From the NCBI GenBank assembly GCA_031551275.1, contig JAVBNX010000009.1, forward strand, positions 87,020 to 151,019: a stretch of 64,000 nt of DNA. The letters are read 5' to 3'. The position numbers were made by a program, and so were the translations under genes. The DNA is from JAVBMJ01 sp031551275 (GTDB lineage: Bacteria > Bacteroidota > Bacteroidia > Bacteroidales > Rikenellaceae). Shown here piece after piece: positions 1 through 7,810 of the stretch (its first letter is position 1; the number at the start of each line of letters is the position of its first letter). Under the pieces are notes generated by a model. The model ran no database searches. It was not told the origin of the DNA and saw only the letters and a program-made list of their open reading frames with translations.

Positions 1-1083
1 CATCAGCGCCTGGTAGCACTCCCGGATTTTTTCCAACGGCGGGTACTCCGATTCGAAACGGGTAAGTGCCAGTCCCTCGTCCTGTCCGGCGCACAGCAGC
101 ACGGCAAACGACCGCCGCCCGTCGCGTCCCGCTCGTCCCGCCTCCTGGTAGTACTCCTCCAGTGATCCGCTCATATCGTAATGGACGACCGTGCGCACGT
201 CGGCCCGGTCGATCCCCATGCCGAAGGCGTTGGTCGAGACCATGATCCGCTTCTGGCCCTTCATCCAGGCCTCCTGCTTCATGGCACGCTCCACGTGGGG
301 CATCCCCGCGTGGTAGCTCTCGGCGTCGACCCCGTTATCGATCAGGAATTTGGCCACGTCCATCACGCCCGCCCGGGTGCGCACGTAGACGATCCCGCAG
401 CCCGGCACGTTGTTGACCACCCGCAGGAGCTGCCCCGGCTTGTCCTCGGTCAGCCTCACGCTGAACGAGAGGTTGTCGCGCCTCACCCCGGCCCTGAAGA
501 CCGCCGCCTCGCGCATCTCCAATTTTTCAAGGATGTCCTTCTCCACCTTCGGGGTCGCCGAGGCGGTCAAAGCCAGCACGGGGACGTCGGGCTGCACGCG
601 CCTGAGCATGGCGATCCGCAGGTAGGAGGGCCTAAAATCGTAGCCCCACTGCGAGATACAGTGCGCCTCGTCCACCGCGATCAAACAGACCCGCATCCGG
701 GCGGCACGCACCCGAAACTCCTCGCTGTTGATCCGCTCGGGGGCGATGTAGAGGAATTTGATATCCCCGTAGGTGCAGTTGTCCAGGGCCAGGTCGATCT
801 GCCGCATGGTCAGCCCCGAGTGGATCGCCACGGCGGGAATGTGCATCTTGCGCAGCCTGTCCACCTGGTCCTTCATCAACGCGATCAGGGGCGTGATCAC
901 GATGCAAAGCCCCTCCATGGTCATGGCCGGGAGCTGGTATAGGATCGATTTGCCCGCCCCGGTAGGCAGCAAAGCCAACGCGTCGCGCCCGGAACTTACC
1001 GTCTCGATTACCTCCCGCTGCATGGGCCGGAAGGAGTCGTAGCCCCAATATTTTTTCAGCGCGCCGAGTAGCTTATCCTGCAT
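1..1083 (-). CDS. recQ: ATP-dependent DNA helicase RecQ (5' part, C-terminus outside window)
   Basis: 3'-5' DNA helicase of the RecQ family, acting in recombination and replication-fork repair in the cytoplasm. The first 361 residues are present. They hold motif 0 (FRPMQREV), Walker A (LLPTGAGKS), the DEAH box followed by the RecQ-specific aromatic loop (CISQWGYDFRPSY), motif III (ALTASATP), and the helicase C-terminal lobe with motif VI (QEAGRAGRDG). The frame is still open at base 1, so the zinc-binding, RQC and HRDC parts lie outside the window. The ATG at 1083 is the first in frame and sits 15 residues before motif 0, as usual. It is divergent from the exonuclease gene at 1125, with about 40 bases between them. 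Confidence 0.95.
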   Translation of the reverse strand, partial: MQDKLLGALKKYWGYDSFRPMQREVIETVSSGRDALALLPTGAGKSILYQLPAMTMEGLCIVITPLIALMKDQVDRLRKMHIPAVAIHSGLTMRQIDLALDNCTYGDIKFLYIAPERINSEEFRVRAARMRVCLIAVDEAHCISQWGYDFRPSYLRIAMLRRVQPDVPVLALTASATPKVEKDILEKLEMREAAVFRAGVRRDNLSFSVRLTEDKPGQLLRVVNNVPGCGIVYVRTRAGVMDVAKFLIDNGVDAESYHAGMPHVERAMKQEAWMKGQKRIMVSTNAFGMGIDRADVRTVVHYDMSGSLEEYYQEAGRAGRDGRRSFAVLLCAGQDEGLALTRFESEYPPLEKIRECYQALM

Positions 1084-1124
1084 AAGGCACAAATTTACGC
1101 AATTTTTTTTACCTTAGCCGCGAT

Positions 1125-1619
1125 ATGCGTGACTTTGCAGCGATAGACTTTGAAACGGCCAACTGGTACCCGGAAAGTGTGTGCAGCGTGGGGATCGTGA
1201 TTGTGCGCGAGGGGCTTGTCAAGGATAAATTTTACAGCCTGATCCGTCCCGAGCCCAATTTTTACTCCCGCCGCAACACCGAGGTCCACGGCCTGACCCG
1301 GCGCGACACCGATTCGGCGTTGATCTTCCCCGAGGTGTGGGGACAGGCGGTCTACGCCATCGGCGATCTGCCCCTGGTAGCCCACAACGCCCCTTTCGAC
1401 CGGGGTTGCCTGATGGCCGCCTTCAAGGCCTACGGGATGAACTACCCGTTCTATGACTTCCTGTGCACCCTGAGCGCCTCGCGACGCACGTTCGGCCGCG
1501 CTTTGCCAAACCACAAGCTCCATACTGTGAGCGCGCATTGCGGGTTCGACCTATTGAACCACCACCACGCTTTGGCCGACGCGGAGGCGTGCGCGGTGAT
1601 CGCAATGCAAATATTATGA
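1125..1619 (+). CDS. DnaQ-like 3'-5' exonuclease (DEDDh)
   Basis: Small stand-alone exonuclease of the DNA polymerase III epsilon (DnaQ) fold, 164 residues. Exo I is DFET (residues 8-11), exo II is HNAPFD (about 88-93), and exo III is the HHALADAE segment near the C-terminus, giving the DEDDh catalytic set. No BRCT or GIY-YIG extension is attached, so this is the short exonuclease type rather than UvrC-like Cho. The substrate is probably a single-stranded or frayed DNA end in repair, but this cannot be read from the sequence. It lies head to head with recQ, and a shared repair role is plausible inference only. The downstream spacer holds the mtlD promoter region. Confidence 0.88.
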   Translation: MRDFAAIDFETANWYPESVCSVGIVIVREGLVKDKFYSLIRPEPNFYSRRNTEVHGLTRRDTDSALIFPEVWGQAVYAIGDLPLVAHNAPFDRGCLMAAFKAYGMNYPFYDFLCTLSASRRTFGRALPNHKLHTVSAHCGFDLLNHHHALADAEACAVIAMQIL

Positions 1620-1622
1620 TTG

Positions 1623-1726
1623 CTATATTTGCCTTCGGCCAATATAGGATGCGCCTCGGCAAATTTTTCAAGCAAGCTTGAAAATTGCGCTCGGCTTTCA
1701 CTATATTTGCATCGCAGAAAATATAG
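1623..1726 (+). promoter_or_regulatory. mtlD upstream region: two TATATTTG boxes inside inverted repeats
   Basis: Three inverted repeats lie side by side. 1623-1633 pairs with 1637-1647 (ten of eleven positions). 1664-1673 pairs with 1676-1685. 1701-1710 pairs with 1717-1726 (nine of ten). The first and third each contain an identical Bacteroidetes -7 box TATATTTG (1624-1631 and 1702-1709), so a promoter may be masked or exposed by the palindromes. TTG at 1678-1680 is a suitable -33 element for the second box. Because this box lies upstream of 1732, the in-frame TTG at 1678 cannot be the mtlD start. Confidence 0.6.
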
Positions 1727-1731
1727 CATCA

Positions 1732-2916
1732 ATGAAAAACAAACTGGTACTTTTTGGGGCGGGCAAGATCGGCCGCTCTTTTATCGGGCAATTGTTCGCC
1801 CGCTCGGGCTTTGAAGTCGTCTTCGTCGATATTTTCGCCCCCGTGATCGACGCGCTCAACCAGCGCGGCAGTTACACGGTGGTCATCAAAAAGCCCGAGG
1901 GCGACGAGGTAATCGAGGTGCAGAACGTGCGCGGCGTGTTGGCCTCCGACCGGGGAAAAGTGGCCGCGGAACTCTCCGACTGCACGCTGGCCGCCGTATC
2001 GGTGGGCCAGAAGGGCCTGGTAGGCGTTGCACCCGCCATCGCCGACGGATTGGTGCGCCGTGTGGAGTTGAATGGTTTGCTGCCGTTGGACATCATCCTG
2101 GCCGAAAATATGCGCGACGCCAACATCTTCGTCGAGAGCCTTTTAAAGGAGCACCTGCCCGCAGGCTTCCCGCTCAGGGAGATGGTGGGCCTGGTCGAGA
2201 CGAGCATCGGCAAAATGGTCCCCATCATGCCTCTCGCCGTACAGGAGGCCGACCCCTTGCTGGTCTACGCCGAGGCCTACAACACCCTGATCCTCGATAA
2301 GAAAGCCTTCAAGAACCCGATCCCCGAAGTGGCCGGCCTGGCCCCCAAGGAGAACGTCAAGGCGTGGGTCGACCGCAAGTCCTACATCCACAACTTCGGC
2401 CACGCCGCCGCCGCATACGCCGGTTATTTGGCCGACCCGTGCGCCGTTTACATGTACCAGGCGCTGGAGTATAAAGAGGTCTACGCCGCCACCCGCCAGG
2501 CGATGCTCCAGAGCGCGGAGGTGCTGATGAAAAAATACCCCGGCGAGTTTACCCCTGAGGCCCTGACCGACCACATCGACGACCTGCTCACCCGCTTCCG
2601 GAACCAGGCCCTTGGCGATACCGTCTACCGCGTGGGCTGCGATTTGAAGCGCAAGCTCTACCGCACCGACCGCGTCCTGAGCCCGCTGATCGACGGCCTG
2701 GAGCTGGGCCTCCCGGTCGATAAGATCGCACAAGTCTTCGCCGACGGCCTGAAATTCCGTGCGGTGGGCGAGAACGGCCAAATGTTCCCCGACGACGCTG
2801 ATTTCGCCGCCAAACTGCAAGCCAACGGCCTCGACTGGACCTTCGAAAACATATGCGGACTCGATCGGAAGTCCGACGCGAAGGCAATCGCCTGCCTGAA
2901 AAACGCAATAAAATAG
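1732..2916 (+). CDS. mtlD: Mannitol-1-phosphate 5-dehydrogenase
   Basis: Cytoplasmic NAD-dependent dehydrogenase of the long-chain mannitol dehydrogenase family, converting mannitol-1-phosphate to fructose-6-phosphate (tagaturonate and altronate relatives share the fold). The N-terminus LVLFGAGKIGRSFIG is the Rossmann nucleotide loop. The central AENMRDAN and the VDRKSYIHNFGHA region carry the family's conserved Asn, Lys and His. The length of 394 residues is normal. The start was set at ATG 1732 because an upstream in-frame TTG would lie before the -7 box at 1702-1709. No PTS or sugar transporter gene is adjacent, so the source of substrate is not shown here. Confidence 0.87.
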   Translation: MKNKLVLFGAGKIGRSFIGQLFARSGFEVVFVDIFAPVIDALNQRGSYTVVIKKPEGDEVIEVQNVRGVLASDRGKVAAELSDCTLAAVSVGQKGLVGVAPAIADGLVRRVELNGLLPLDIILAENMRDANIFVESLLKEHLPAGFPLREMVGLVETSIGKMVPIMPLAVQEADPLLVYAEAYNTLILDKKAFKNPIPEVAGLAPKENVKAWVDRKSYIHNFGHAAAAYAGYLADPCAVYMYQALEYKEVYAATRQAMLQSAEVLMKKYPGEFTPEALTDHIDDLLTRFRNQALGDTVYRVGCDLKRKLYRTDRVLSPLIDGLELGLPVDKIAQVFADGLKFRAVGENGQMFPDDADFAAKLQANGLDWTFENICGLDRKSDAKAIACLKNAIK

Positions 2917-2947
2917 AGAAAGGTAGTCGGATTCCGAAAAATTTTCC

Positions 2948-2955
2948 TACATTTG
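2948..2955 (+). promoter_or_regulatory. -7 promoter box of tRNA-Ser
   Basis: TACATTTG fits the Bacteroidetes -7 consensus TAnnTTTG and ends 22 bases before the mature 5' end of the tRNA. Confidence 0.6.
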
Positions 2956-2977
2956 CGGCTCGATTACCGAAACAAAA

Positions 2978-3068
2978 GGAGAGATGCCGGAGCGGTCGAT
3001 CGGGGCGGTCTCGAAAACCGTTGTACCTCTTGGAGGTACCCAGGGTTCGAATCCCTGTCTCTCCGCCA
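2978..3068 (+). tRNA. tRNA-Ser(CGA), CCA encoded
   Basis: Class II tRNA of 91 bases. Acceptor arms GGAGAGA (2978-2984) and TCTCTCC pair fully. The anticodon loop CTCGAAA puts anticodon CGA at 3012-3014, reading the serine codon UCG. A long variable arm (GTACCTCTTGGAGGTAC) is typical of tRNA-Ser. The T arm carries GGTTCGAATCC, and CCA is encoded at 3066-3068. Confidence 0.96.
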
Positions 3069-3073
3069 GAAAG

Positions 3074-3112
3074 AAAATCCCTTGACAATCAAATGATTGC
3101 AAGGGATTTTTT
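3074..3112 (+). terminator. Intrinsic terminator after tRNA-Ser
   Basis: AAATCCCTTG (3075-3084) is complementary to CAAGGGATTT (3100-3109). The loop contains a smaller CAATCA/TGATTG pairing, and a T run follows the stem. It lies six bases past the tRNA 3' end. Confidence 0.85.
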
Positions 3113-3637
3113 CTTGCCTGAAATCTTCTGAACCTTAATTTCTTAAGGTTTTGAGTCTATTGACTTTCAGAGTGTTGAAATTTCATGGGGGGATCAAAAT
3201 ATTGATTTTCTAGGCAGTTCGTGTGCAAATTCGCTAACATAAATTTTTTTGGAAAGTATTGGAGGTATAGCCGTAACTGCTTATATGTCATTATTTTGCT
3301 TTATTATGCGTGGCAAGGTGCAAGTCCCGGATTTTCATATAAAATTTTCAGGTATAACTGAATATTTTTATATGTGCATAGATATTTTCAGTTAAGAAAG
3401 AAAAACTAAGGAGTGAACTCGCCCAAATTGTAAGTAGAGAGTGGAAGTTATTATTACCCGGCGCAGACCATGCGGCCCTGCTCCAAGTAGGATCAATTTT
3501 TTGGTTCTGTATTGAGAATGAAGTATTGACCTATTTTCACTCTTATATATCCGATCTGCCTGAACCGGATAAAATTCAGTTCGATTTTGAAGGGGTGTCC
3601 CGTCCTGGCACCTGGAAAGCCATATTACACCGCCGGG
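3113..3637. other. AT-rich spacer with a possible gene relic
   Basis: About 520 bases, clearly richer in A and T than the flanks. On the plus strand the frame starting at 3382, just after a TAG, stays open through 3640. It reads ...LRSELAQIV, then FWFCIENEVLTYFHSY, then DKIQFDFEGVSRPGTW. There is no ATG start and no recognised domain, and the frame runs into the antisense of ccsBA. It may be the remains of a transferred gene. No terminal repeats of an insertion sequence were found. Confidence 0.3.
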
Positions 3638-5947
3638 TTAGTTTGCAGACAATCGCAGTAATACCGACTTCATCCCCGTCGCCACAACCAGGAGCAAAGG
3701 CAATAAAGCCAACCATGCGGCGGCGGGAACAGAGACCCCGCCCCCATAGCTATGCATACCCCCCAGCAGGTAATTGACTCCGAAATAGGTCATCAGCACT
3801 GCATAGACGGCCACCGCATTGTAGCTGTGAAAGAACAGCGGGCCGCGGAACCAACGCAGGCTTCCCGCATGCAAAGGCAGGGCGTAGACCATCATCGTGA
3901 TGAGCGCCCACACCTCCTTGGGGTCCCAGCCCCAGTAGCGGCCCCACGACACGTTGGCCCACACTGCGCCGACGAATATCCCTGCCGCAAGCAGGAACAC
4001 GGCCGGATACAGGAACAACCGGCTGACCAGTTGCAGGTTCTCCACCTGCACGCCGGCCTTTTCCTTCGCCGCAGGCCGGGCAAAGAGCCACAGACCCAGG
4101 GCGGCCAGCCCGTTGAGCGTAACAAAACCGAACAGCGCGTAGGAGACCATGATCAGCGACACATGGATGCTTAGCCACGGCGAGGCCAGCACCGGCATCA
4201 ACGAGGTAATCTGCGGGTTCATGGTCCCCAGGGCCGAGACCAGCAACGCGAAACCCGAAAGGATAAAGCCCGAAGCGGTAATCAAAAAGAACCGCCGCCG
4301 GAAAACGACCGTTATCAACAATACGCACCAGGCGATCAGCATCATCGTCTCGTAGCCATTGCTCAGGGGGACGTGCCCGGCAATATAACCCCTCAGGACC
4401 AAAGCCACCGTCACGAAGGCCAGCGAGTGGATCAACTGGATCAGGAAAAGCGCCTGCAACCAGCGGTTGCGCCTGCCGGTGGCCATGCTCCAGCAAAAAT
4501 AGAAGAACGCCAGCAAACCGAAGGTAAGGTTGAGACGGTAGAGCATCGTGGCGAAATCCATGCGGTTGTACCACAATTCGGCTTTGAGCTTGGCCGGCGA
4601 AAGCAACTCCACCCCGCCCTGCCGCTGCTGGAACGCAGCTATTTTGCCGATCAACTCCCCGACCTCCGAGTCCTGTCCGGACACGAGCGCCTGGTACATA
4701 AGCGGGAATATCCCCCTGACAAAGAGCGAATCGTCCCGCGCCGCGCCCTGTATGGGATCGGCGGGCGAATACCACCGCAGGCCGTCCCCGCCCCGGACGG
4801 GCAATAACGGCAAATACTCCCCGGCCTGCAACATGGCGATCAGTTGCACCTTTTCATCCGTTTCGGCGACAGCTTTTTGCAGTTTGCCCGCCCCGGGGCC
4901 TGCATGTGAGGCGAGTTTGTAGTTGCGCTGCGCATCGAAGAAGGCGGTAAAGGGAGCCATCTCCCCGTTGCCGAGCAGTTGCCGCACCTCAGCGCTCTTG
5001 ATGCGCACCATAGGCTCGTGCTGCCACTGCTCCGGATAAAATATCCACCCCGCCAACACCTGCTCGGCCGAAAAATCGCCATAACGGGGCTTGCCGCAAA
5101 GTTTGAGCGTGAAGTCGCGCGCGAAGGTCTGCACCGGGGCGATCCGTCCGTTGTAGAGCATTTGCAGCCGTCCGAACGCCTCCGCCTGCTCACGAGCAAG
5201 GGTGGCCGGTGCGGCCTGCGCCGTTCCCGCCACGAACAGCAAAGCCGCCGCCACACCTATCTTTTTGAACCGCGGGTCGGAGAGCAAACGCCGGAATCCT
5301 CCGCGCCGTGAGAGAAGCGTCCAGATCATCGAAACGCCCAGCAACACATACCCTGCATAGGTAACCGGAATGCCCCAGGGGTCGCGGTTGACCGAAAGGA
5401 TGCTCCCGTGTCCGTCGGCGTCGAACGAAGATTGGTAAAAGCGGTAGCCGTGCCAGCGCAGGATGTTGTTCATCGAGATCACGTGCGACTGCACGCGTTC
5501 GCCCTCACCCACCGTTACCCTGCTCACATAGTCGGCCGGGGCCCGGGTGCCTTTGTAATATTCGACCTCAAAGCTGTCCAGGGTGATTTTGAAAGGCAAC
5601 GACCGCGTGCCGCCCTCTTCGGACTCAAAAGCCATAGCCGGAACGCCCTCGCGCAAATGCACAATCCCTTTTTCAGCCGTCAGGAAGGTCAGCAACGCCC
5701 CCGCCAGGATTACCCCGAACGAGGCGTGCAGCAAAAACACCGGCTTGCGGCGATGCAGCGAACGACCCGCGACGACCGCCATCGCCGCGCAGAACATCGC
5801 TCCCCACAATGCGGCGAACCACCACGAATGATAGATATGTTGCGCAACAAAGTCGCTGCCGTGCGCCCGCTCGACGAAAGTGGCGACCCCGAGGCAGGCG
5901 ATCATCAGGCCAAAGAGAAAGAAAGCGGAAAACGTCAGCAACCTCAT
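3638..5947 (-). CDS. ccsBA: Cytochrome c haem lyase CcsBA (ResB-CcsA fusion)
   Basis: System II cytochrome c synthetase: it carries haem across the inner membrane and attaches it to CxxCH motifs of exported apocytochromes. The 769-residue protein begins with a ResB/CcsB part: membrane segments, then the periplasmic domain with the DSFEVEYYKGTRAP and ISMNNILRWHGYRFYQSSFD signatures. A large periplasmic loop follows, then a CcsA part with many membrane segments. The haem-handling WWD element WGRYWGWDPKEVWA lies near the C-terminus. Natural fusion of the two halves is known in Bacteroidota and epsilonproteobacteria. It is last in a seven-gene unit that encodes two proteins with CxxCH motifs, its obvious clients. 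The gap to the upstream gene is three bases. Confidence 0.95.
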   Translation of the reverse strand: MRLLTFSAFFLFGLMIACLGVATFVERAHGSDFVAQHIYHSWWFAALWGAMFCAAMAVVAGRSLHRRKPVFLLHASFGVILAGALLTFLTAEKGIVHLREGVPAMAFESEEGGTRSLPFKITLDSFEVEYYKGTRAPADYVSRVTVGEGERVQSHVISMNNILRWHGYRFYQSSFDADGHGSILSVNRDPWGIPVTYAGYVLLGVSMIWTLLSRRGGFRRLLSDPRFKKIGVAAALLFVAGTAQAAPATLAREQAEAFGRLQMLYNGRIAPVQTFARDFTLKLCGKPRYGDFSAEQVLAGWIFYPEQWQHEPMVRIKSAEVRQLLGNGEMAPFTAFFDAQRNYKLASHAGPGAGKLQKAVAETDEKVQLIAMLQAGEYLPLLPVRGGDGLRWYSPADPIQGAARDDSLFVRGIFPLMYQALVSGQDSEVGELIGKIAAFQQRQGGVELLSPAKLKAELWYNRMDFATMLYRLNLTFGLLAFFYFCWSMATGRRNRWLQALFLIQLIHSLAFVTVALVLRGYIAGHVPLSNGYETMMLIAWCVLLITVVFRRRFFLITASGFILSGFALLVSALGTMNPQITSLMPVLASPWLSIHVSLIMVSYALFGFVTLNGLAALGLWLFARPAAKEKAGVQVENLQLVSRLFLYPAVFLLAAGIFVGAVWANVSWGRYWGWDPKEVWALITMMVYALPLHAGSLRWFRGPLFFHSYNAVAVYAVLMTYFGVNYLLGGMHSYGGGVSVPAAAWLALLPLLLVVATGMKSVLLRLSAN

Positions 5948-5950
5948 GGG

Positions 5951-7099
5951 TCAGAGCGGTTTGAAAGCAGGGTTGACCTCCTGTTTGACGGCGATGCACT
6001 CGGTCTCGATCAGCCAGCCGGGACGGCACACCGGGGCGAGGAGGATCACTCCGGGGATATGCCCGAAACGCTCCCTGACGATCGCCTCCACCCGCCGGTA
6101 GTCGGCCGCGTCGCGCAGGTAGACGATCATCTGGGCAACGTCCTCCATCGTGGCCCCCGCCTCTGCCAGCAGCGCTTCGATATTCTCGAACATCCTGCGG
6201 GTTTGCGCCACGATATCGCCCGGTGCGACGATCTCCCCCCGGTTGTCGATGCTCGCCGTACCGGAAATAAAAATATGTCCGCGGTCGCCGTACGCCACCT
6301 TCACGCCGCGCTCAAAGGTCACGCCGTATTCGTGCGTAGGATTCAAATGCGTGGGGGCGAGCAGGAATTGCTGCTGCCCCGGCTGCAGTCCCCTGACCGA
6401 ATACGCGTCCATCAGTACGCTCACGCCCGGATCTGCCGAACGCCCCTCGATGCCGGTGCTGGTAATATAGTGGGTCTTTTCTGTAAGGCCGTGTGCTCGG
6501 AAAAGCTCCTTGCGCGCCTCGACCACACCTTTGTAATTCACATCGACGTCCCGGACGAAAAACCAGGTGCGGATGCAATTCTCCGCAAGCGTGCAGCCCT
6601 CCGCCGCCAGCCTGTCGGCATAGTTTGCCAGCAGCGCATCGGTCTGCGTATAGGAATCGCCCGCGGAGATATTTCGCGAGGCCGTCCACAGATGACGCAA
6701 ACCGTTATGCTCCACCAATACCCCATCTTCCGCGGCGGTGACTTCCACCCCGGAGCATAAGTAGACCCACAGCGCGATCTTGCTGCCGTCCATGGGGGGT
6801 TGCTGCACGATCGAGGTGGCGCACGGCGGGTAGCTCCTCTCCCCGGCCAGCAGCAAGTCCGCCTGGTTGGCGGCGTCGCTCAAAAAATAACGCCGGAAAA
6901 CGGGGCTTACCTCATGGCCCAGGTTCGAGAGCAGGTAAAAATAGGCCGAGCGCATATTTTGCAACTGCACGTCGAAGGACTCCTCCGCATCGACGATATG
7001 CAAAACCGCATGGTACTCCCGGATGCCGTCTTCGGTTTCGAAGCAACTTATTTCGATACGGATATTGCTGAAAACAAGTATTCTGTTCGAGAAACTCAT
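5951..7099 (-). CDS. RidA-like (YjgF/YER057c/UK114 fold) protein, chorismatase-like length
   Basis: The 382-residue protein has a C-terminal RidA-type domain (about 240-375), with FISGTASID, the segment VAQTRRMFENIEALLAEAG, and VYLRDAADYRRVE. A divergent N-terminal half appears to repeat the fold. The two-domain layout resembles the FkbO/Hyg5 chorismatase group, but the active residues cannot be confirmed by eye. No signal peptide is visible, so the protein is likely cytoplasmic. It sits between the mono-heme lipoprotein gene and ccsBA with gaps of six and three bases, so it is co-transcribed with a haem-protein system. Its link to that system is unknown. A quinone-precursor or chorismate-related activity is speculation. 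Confidence 0.6.
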   Translation of the reverse strand: MSFSNRILVFSNIRIEISCFETEDGIREYHAVLHIVDAEESFDVQLQNMRSAYFYLLSNLGHEVSPVFRRYFLSDAANQADLLLAGERSYPPCATSIVQQPPMDGSKIALWVYLCSGVEVTAAEDGVLVEHNGLRHLWTASRNISAGDSYTQTDALLANYADRLAAEGCTLAENCIRTWFFVRDVDVNYKGVVEARKELFRAHGLTEKTHYITSTGIEGRSADPGVSVLMDAYSVRGLQPGQQQFLLAPTHLNPTHEYGVTFERGVKVAYGDRGHIFISGTASIDNRGEIVAPGDIVAQTRRMFENIEALLAEAGATMEDVAQMIVYLRDAADYRRVEAIVRERFGHIPGVILLAPVCRPGWLIETECIAVKQEVNPAFKPL

Positions 7100-7105
7100 A
7101 ACTCT

Positions 7106-7801
7106 CTATTCTTCGCACCCGCCCGTGATCCACGAGCGGAGCAGGTTCACATCGTCTTCCCTGACGATTTCGGTATGGTCGGTCGAAAGCGCGCCGGGCT
7201 CGGTCAGGGCTTTGACGATAAAACTGTTCAGGGTACTGCCGGGCATGGCCAGCTTCATCGTTGGATTCTTCTTCGAATCCACATCCACCAGGGCGGCATA
7301 ACTGTACCCTTCGGTAAGGTTGAGCCCCCGTGCCATGACGTCGGCTCCGCCGTGGCAGGCGACGCATTTGATCGAGAAGAGCTGGCGCTGCACCCTGGCA
7401 TAGCCGTTCAGGGCGACGGTCTGTCCGGGCAGGGTCAGGGTCTGCTCGCCCATTCCCGCAATTGGATAGGTATAAAAGTGACAGATCAGTTTCTTGCTTT
7501 TATCCAGCAACGCGAGCGAAACGATCTGCGCCCCGTCAGGCACATTGGGCAACGTTACCGCAGCAATCTCCCCGGAAGGTTTCGGCACGGCGCTGAATGC
7601 CAGAGGGTATTGCCCGTCAGATTCGAAAGCGGCGAACACCAGCTGGTAGTACTCACTCTCAGGATAAGCATCCAGTCCTTCCAGGGTGAACGAGGCTTCG
7701 ATCCTGCGGTTCGACTCCCGGGGAGGCGCGGGGTAGATATCGCCGCTGTCGCACGAGGATAAAGCTGTGATGGCGCACAATATGGCAAAAAGGTGTTTCA
7801 T
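7106..7801 (-). CDS. Mono-heme c-type cytochrome lipoprotein
   Basis: Exported lipoprotein of 231 residues from the ATG at 7801. A hydrophobic signal ends in the lipobox ALSSC. An N-terminal beta-rich half follows, then a single CVACH haem-attachment motif (residues 146-150) next to GGADVMARGLNL. Later MAMPGSTLNSF-like residues (L-A-M-P-G) could supply a Met axial ligand. It probably passes electrons at the outer face of a membrane in the periplasm. An in-frame ATG at 7810 almost abuts the upstream stop, but it leaves three extra residues before the signal peptide, so 7801 is preferred. It needs CcsBA, encoded two genes downstream. Confidence 0.8.
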   Translation of the reverse strand: MKHLFAILCAITALSSCDSGDIYPAPPRESNRRIEASFTLEGLDAYPESEYYQLVFAAFESDGQYPLAFSAVPKPSGEIAAVTLPNVPDGAQIVSLALLDKSKKLICHFYTYPIAGMGEQTLTLPGQTVALNGYARVQRQLFSIKCVACHGGADVMARGLNLTEGYSYAALVDVDSKKNPTMKLAMPGSTLNSFIVKALTEPGALSTDHTEIVREDDVNLLRSWITGGCEE

Positions 7802-7810
7802 GCCGGTCAT

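Noticed and set aside
1678..1731. TTG start for mtlD at 1678
   Set aside because: The -7 promoter box at 1702-1709 lies inside this extension, and the extra 18 residues do not belong to the family.
5408..6760. Plus-strand open frame of 450 codons across ccsBA and the RidA-like gene
   Set aside because: Antisense shadow; low complexity and no domain, while both minus-strand genes are well supported.
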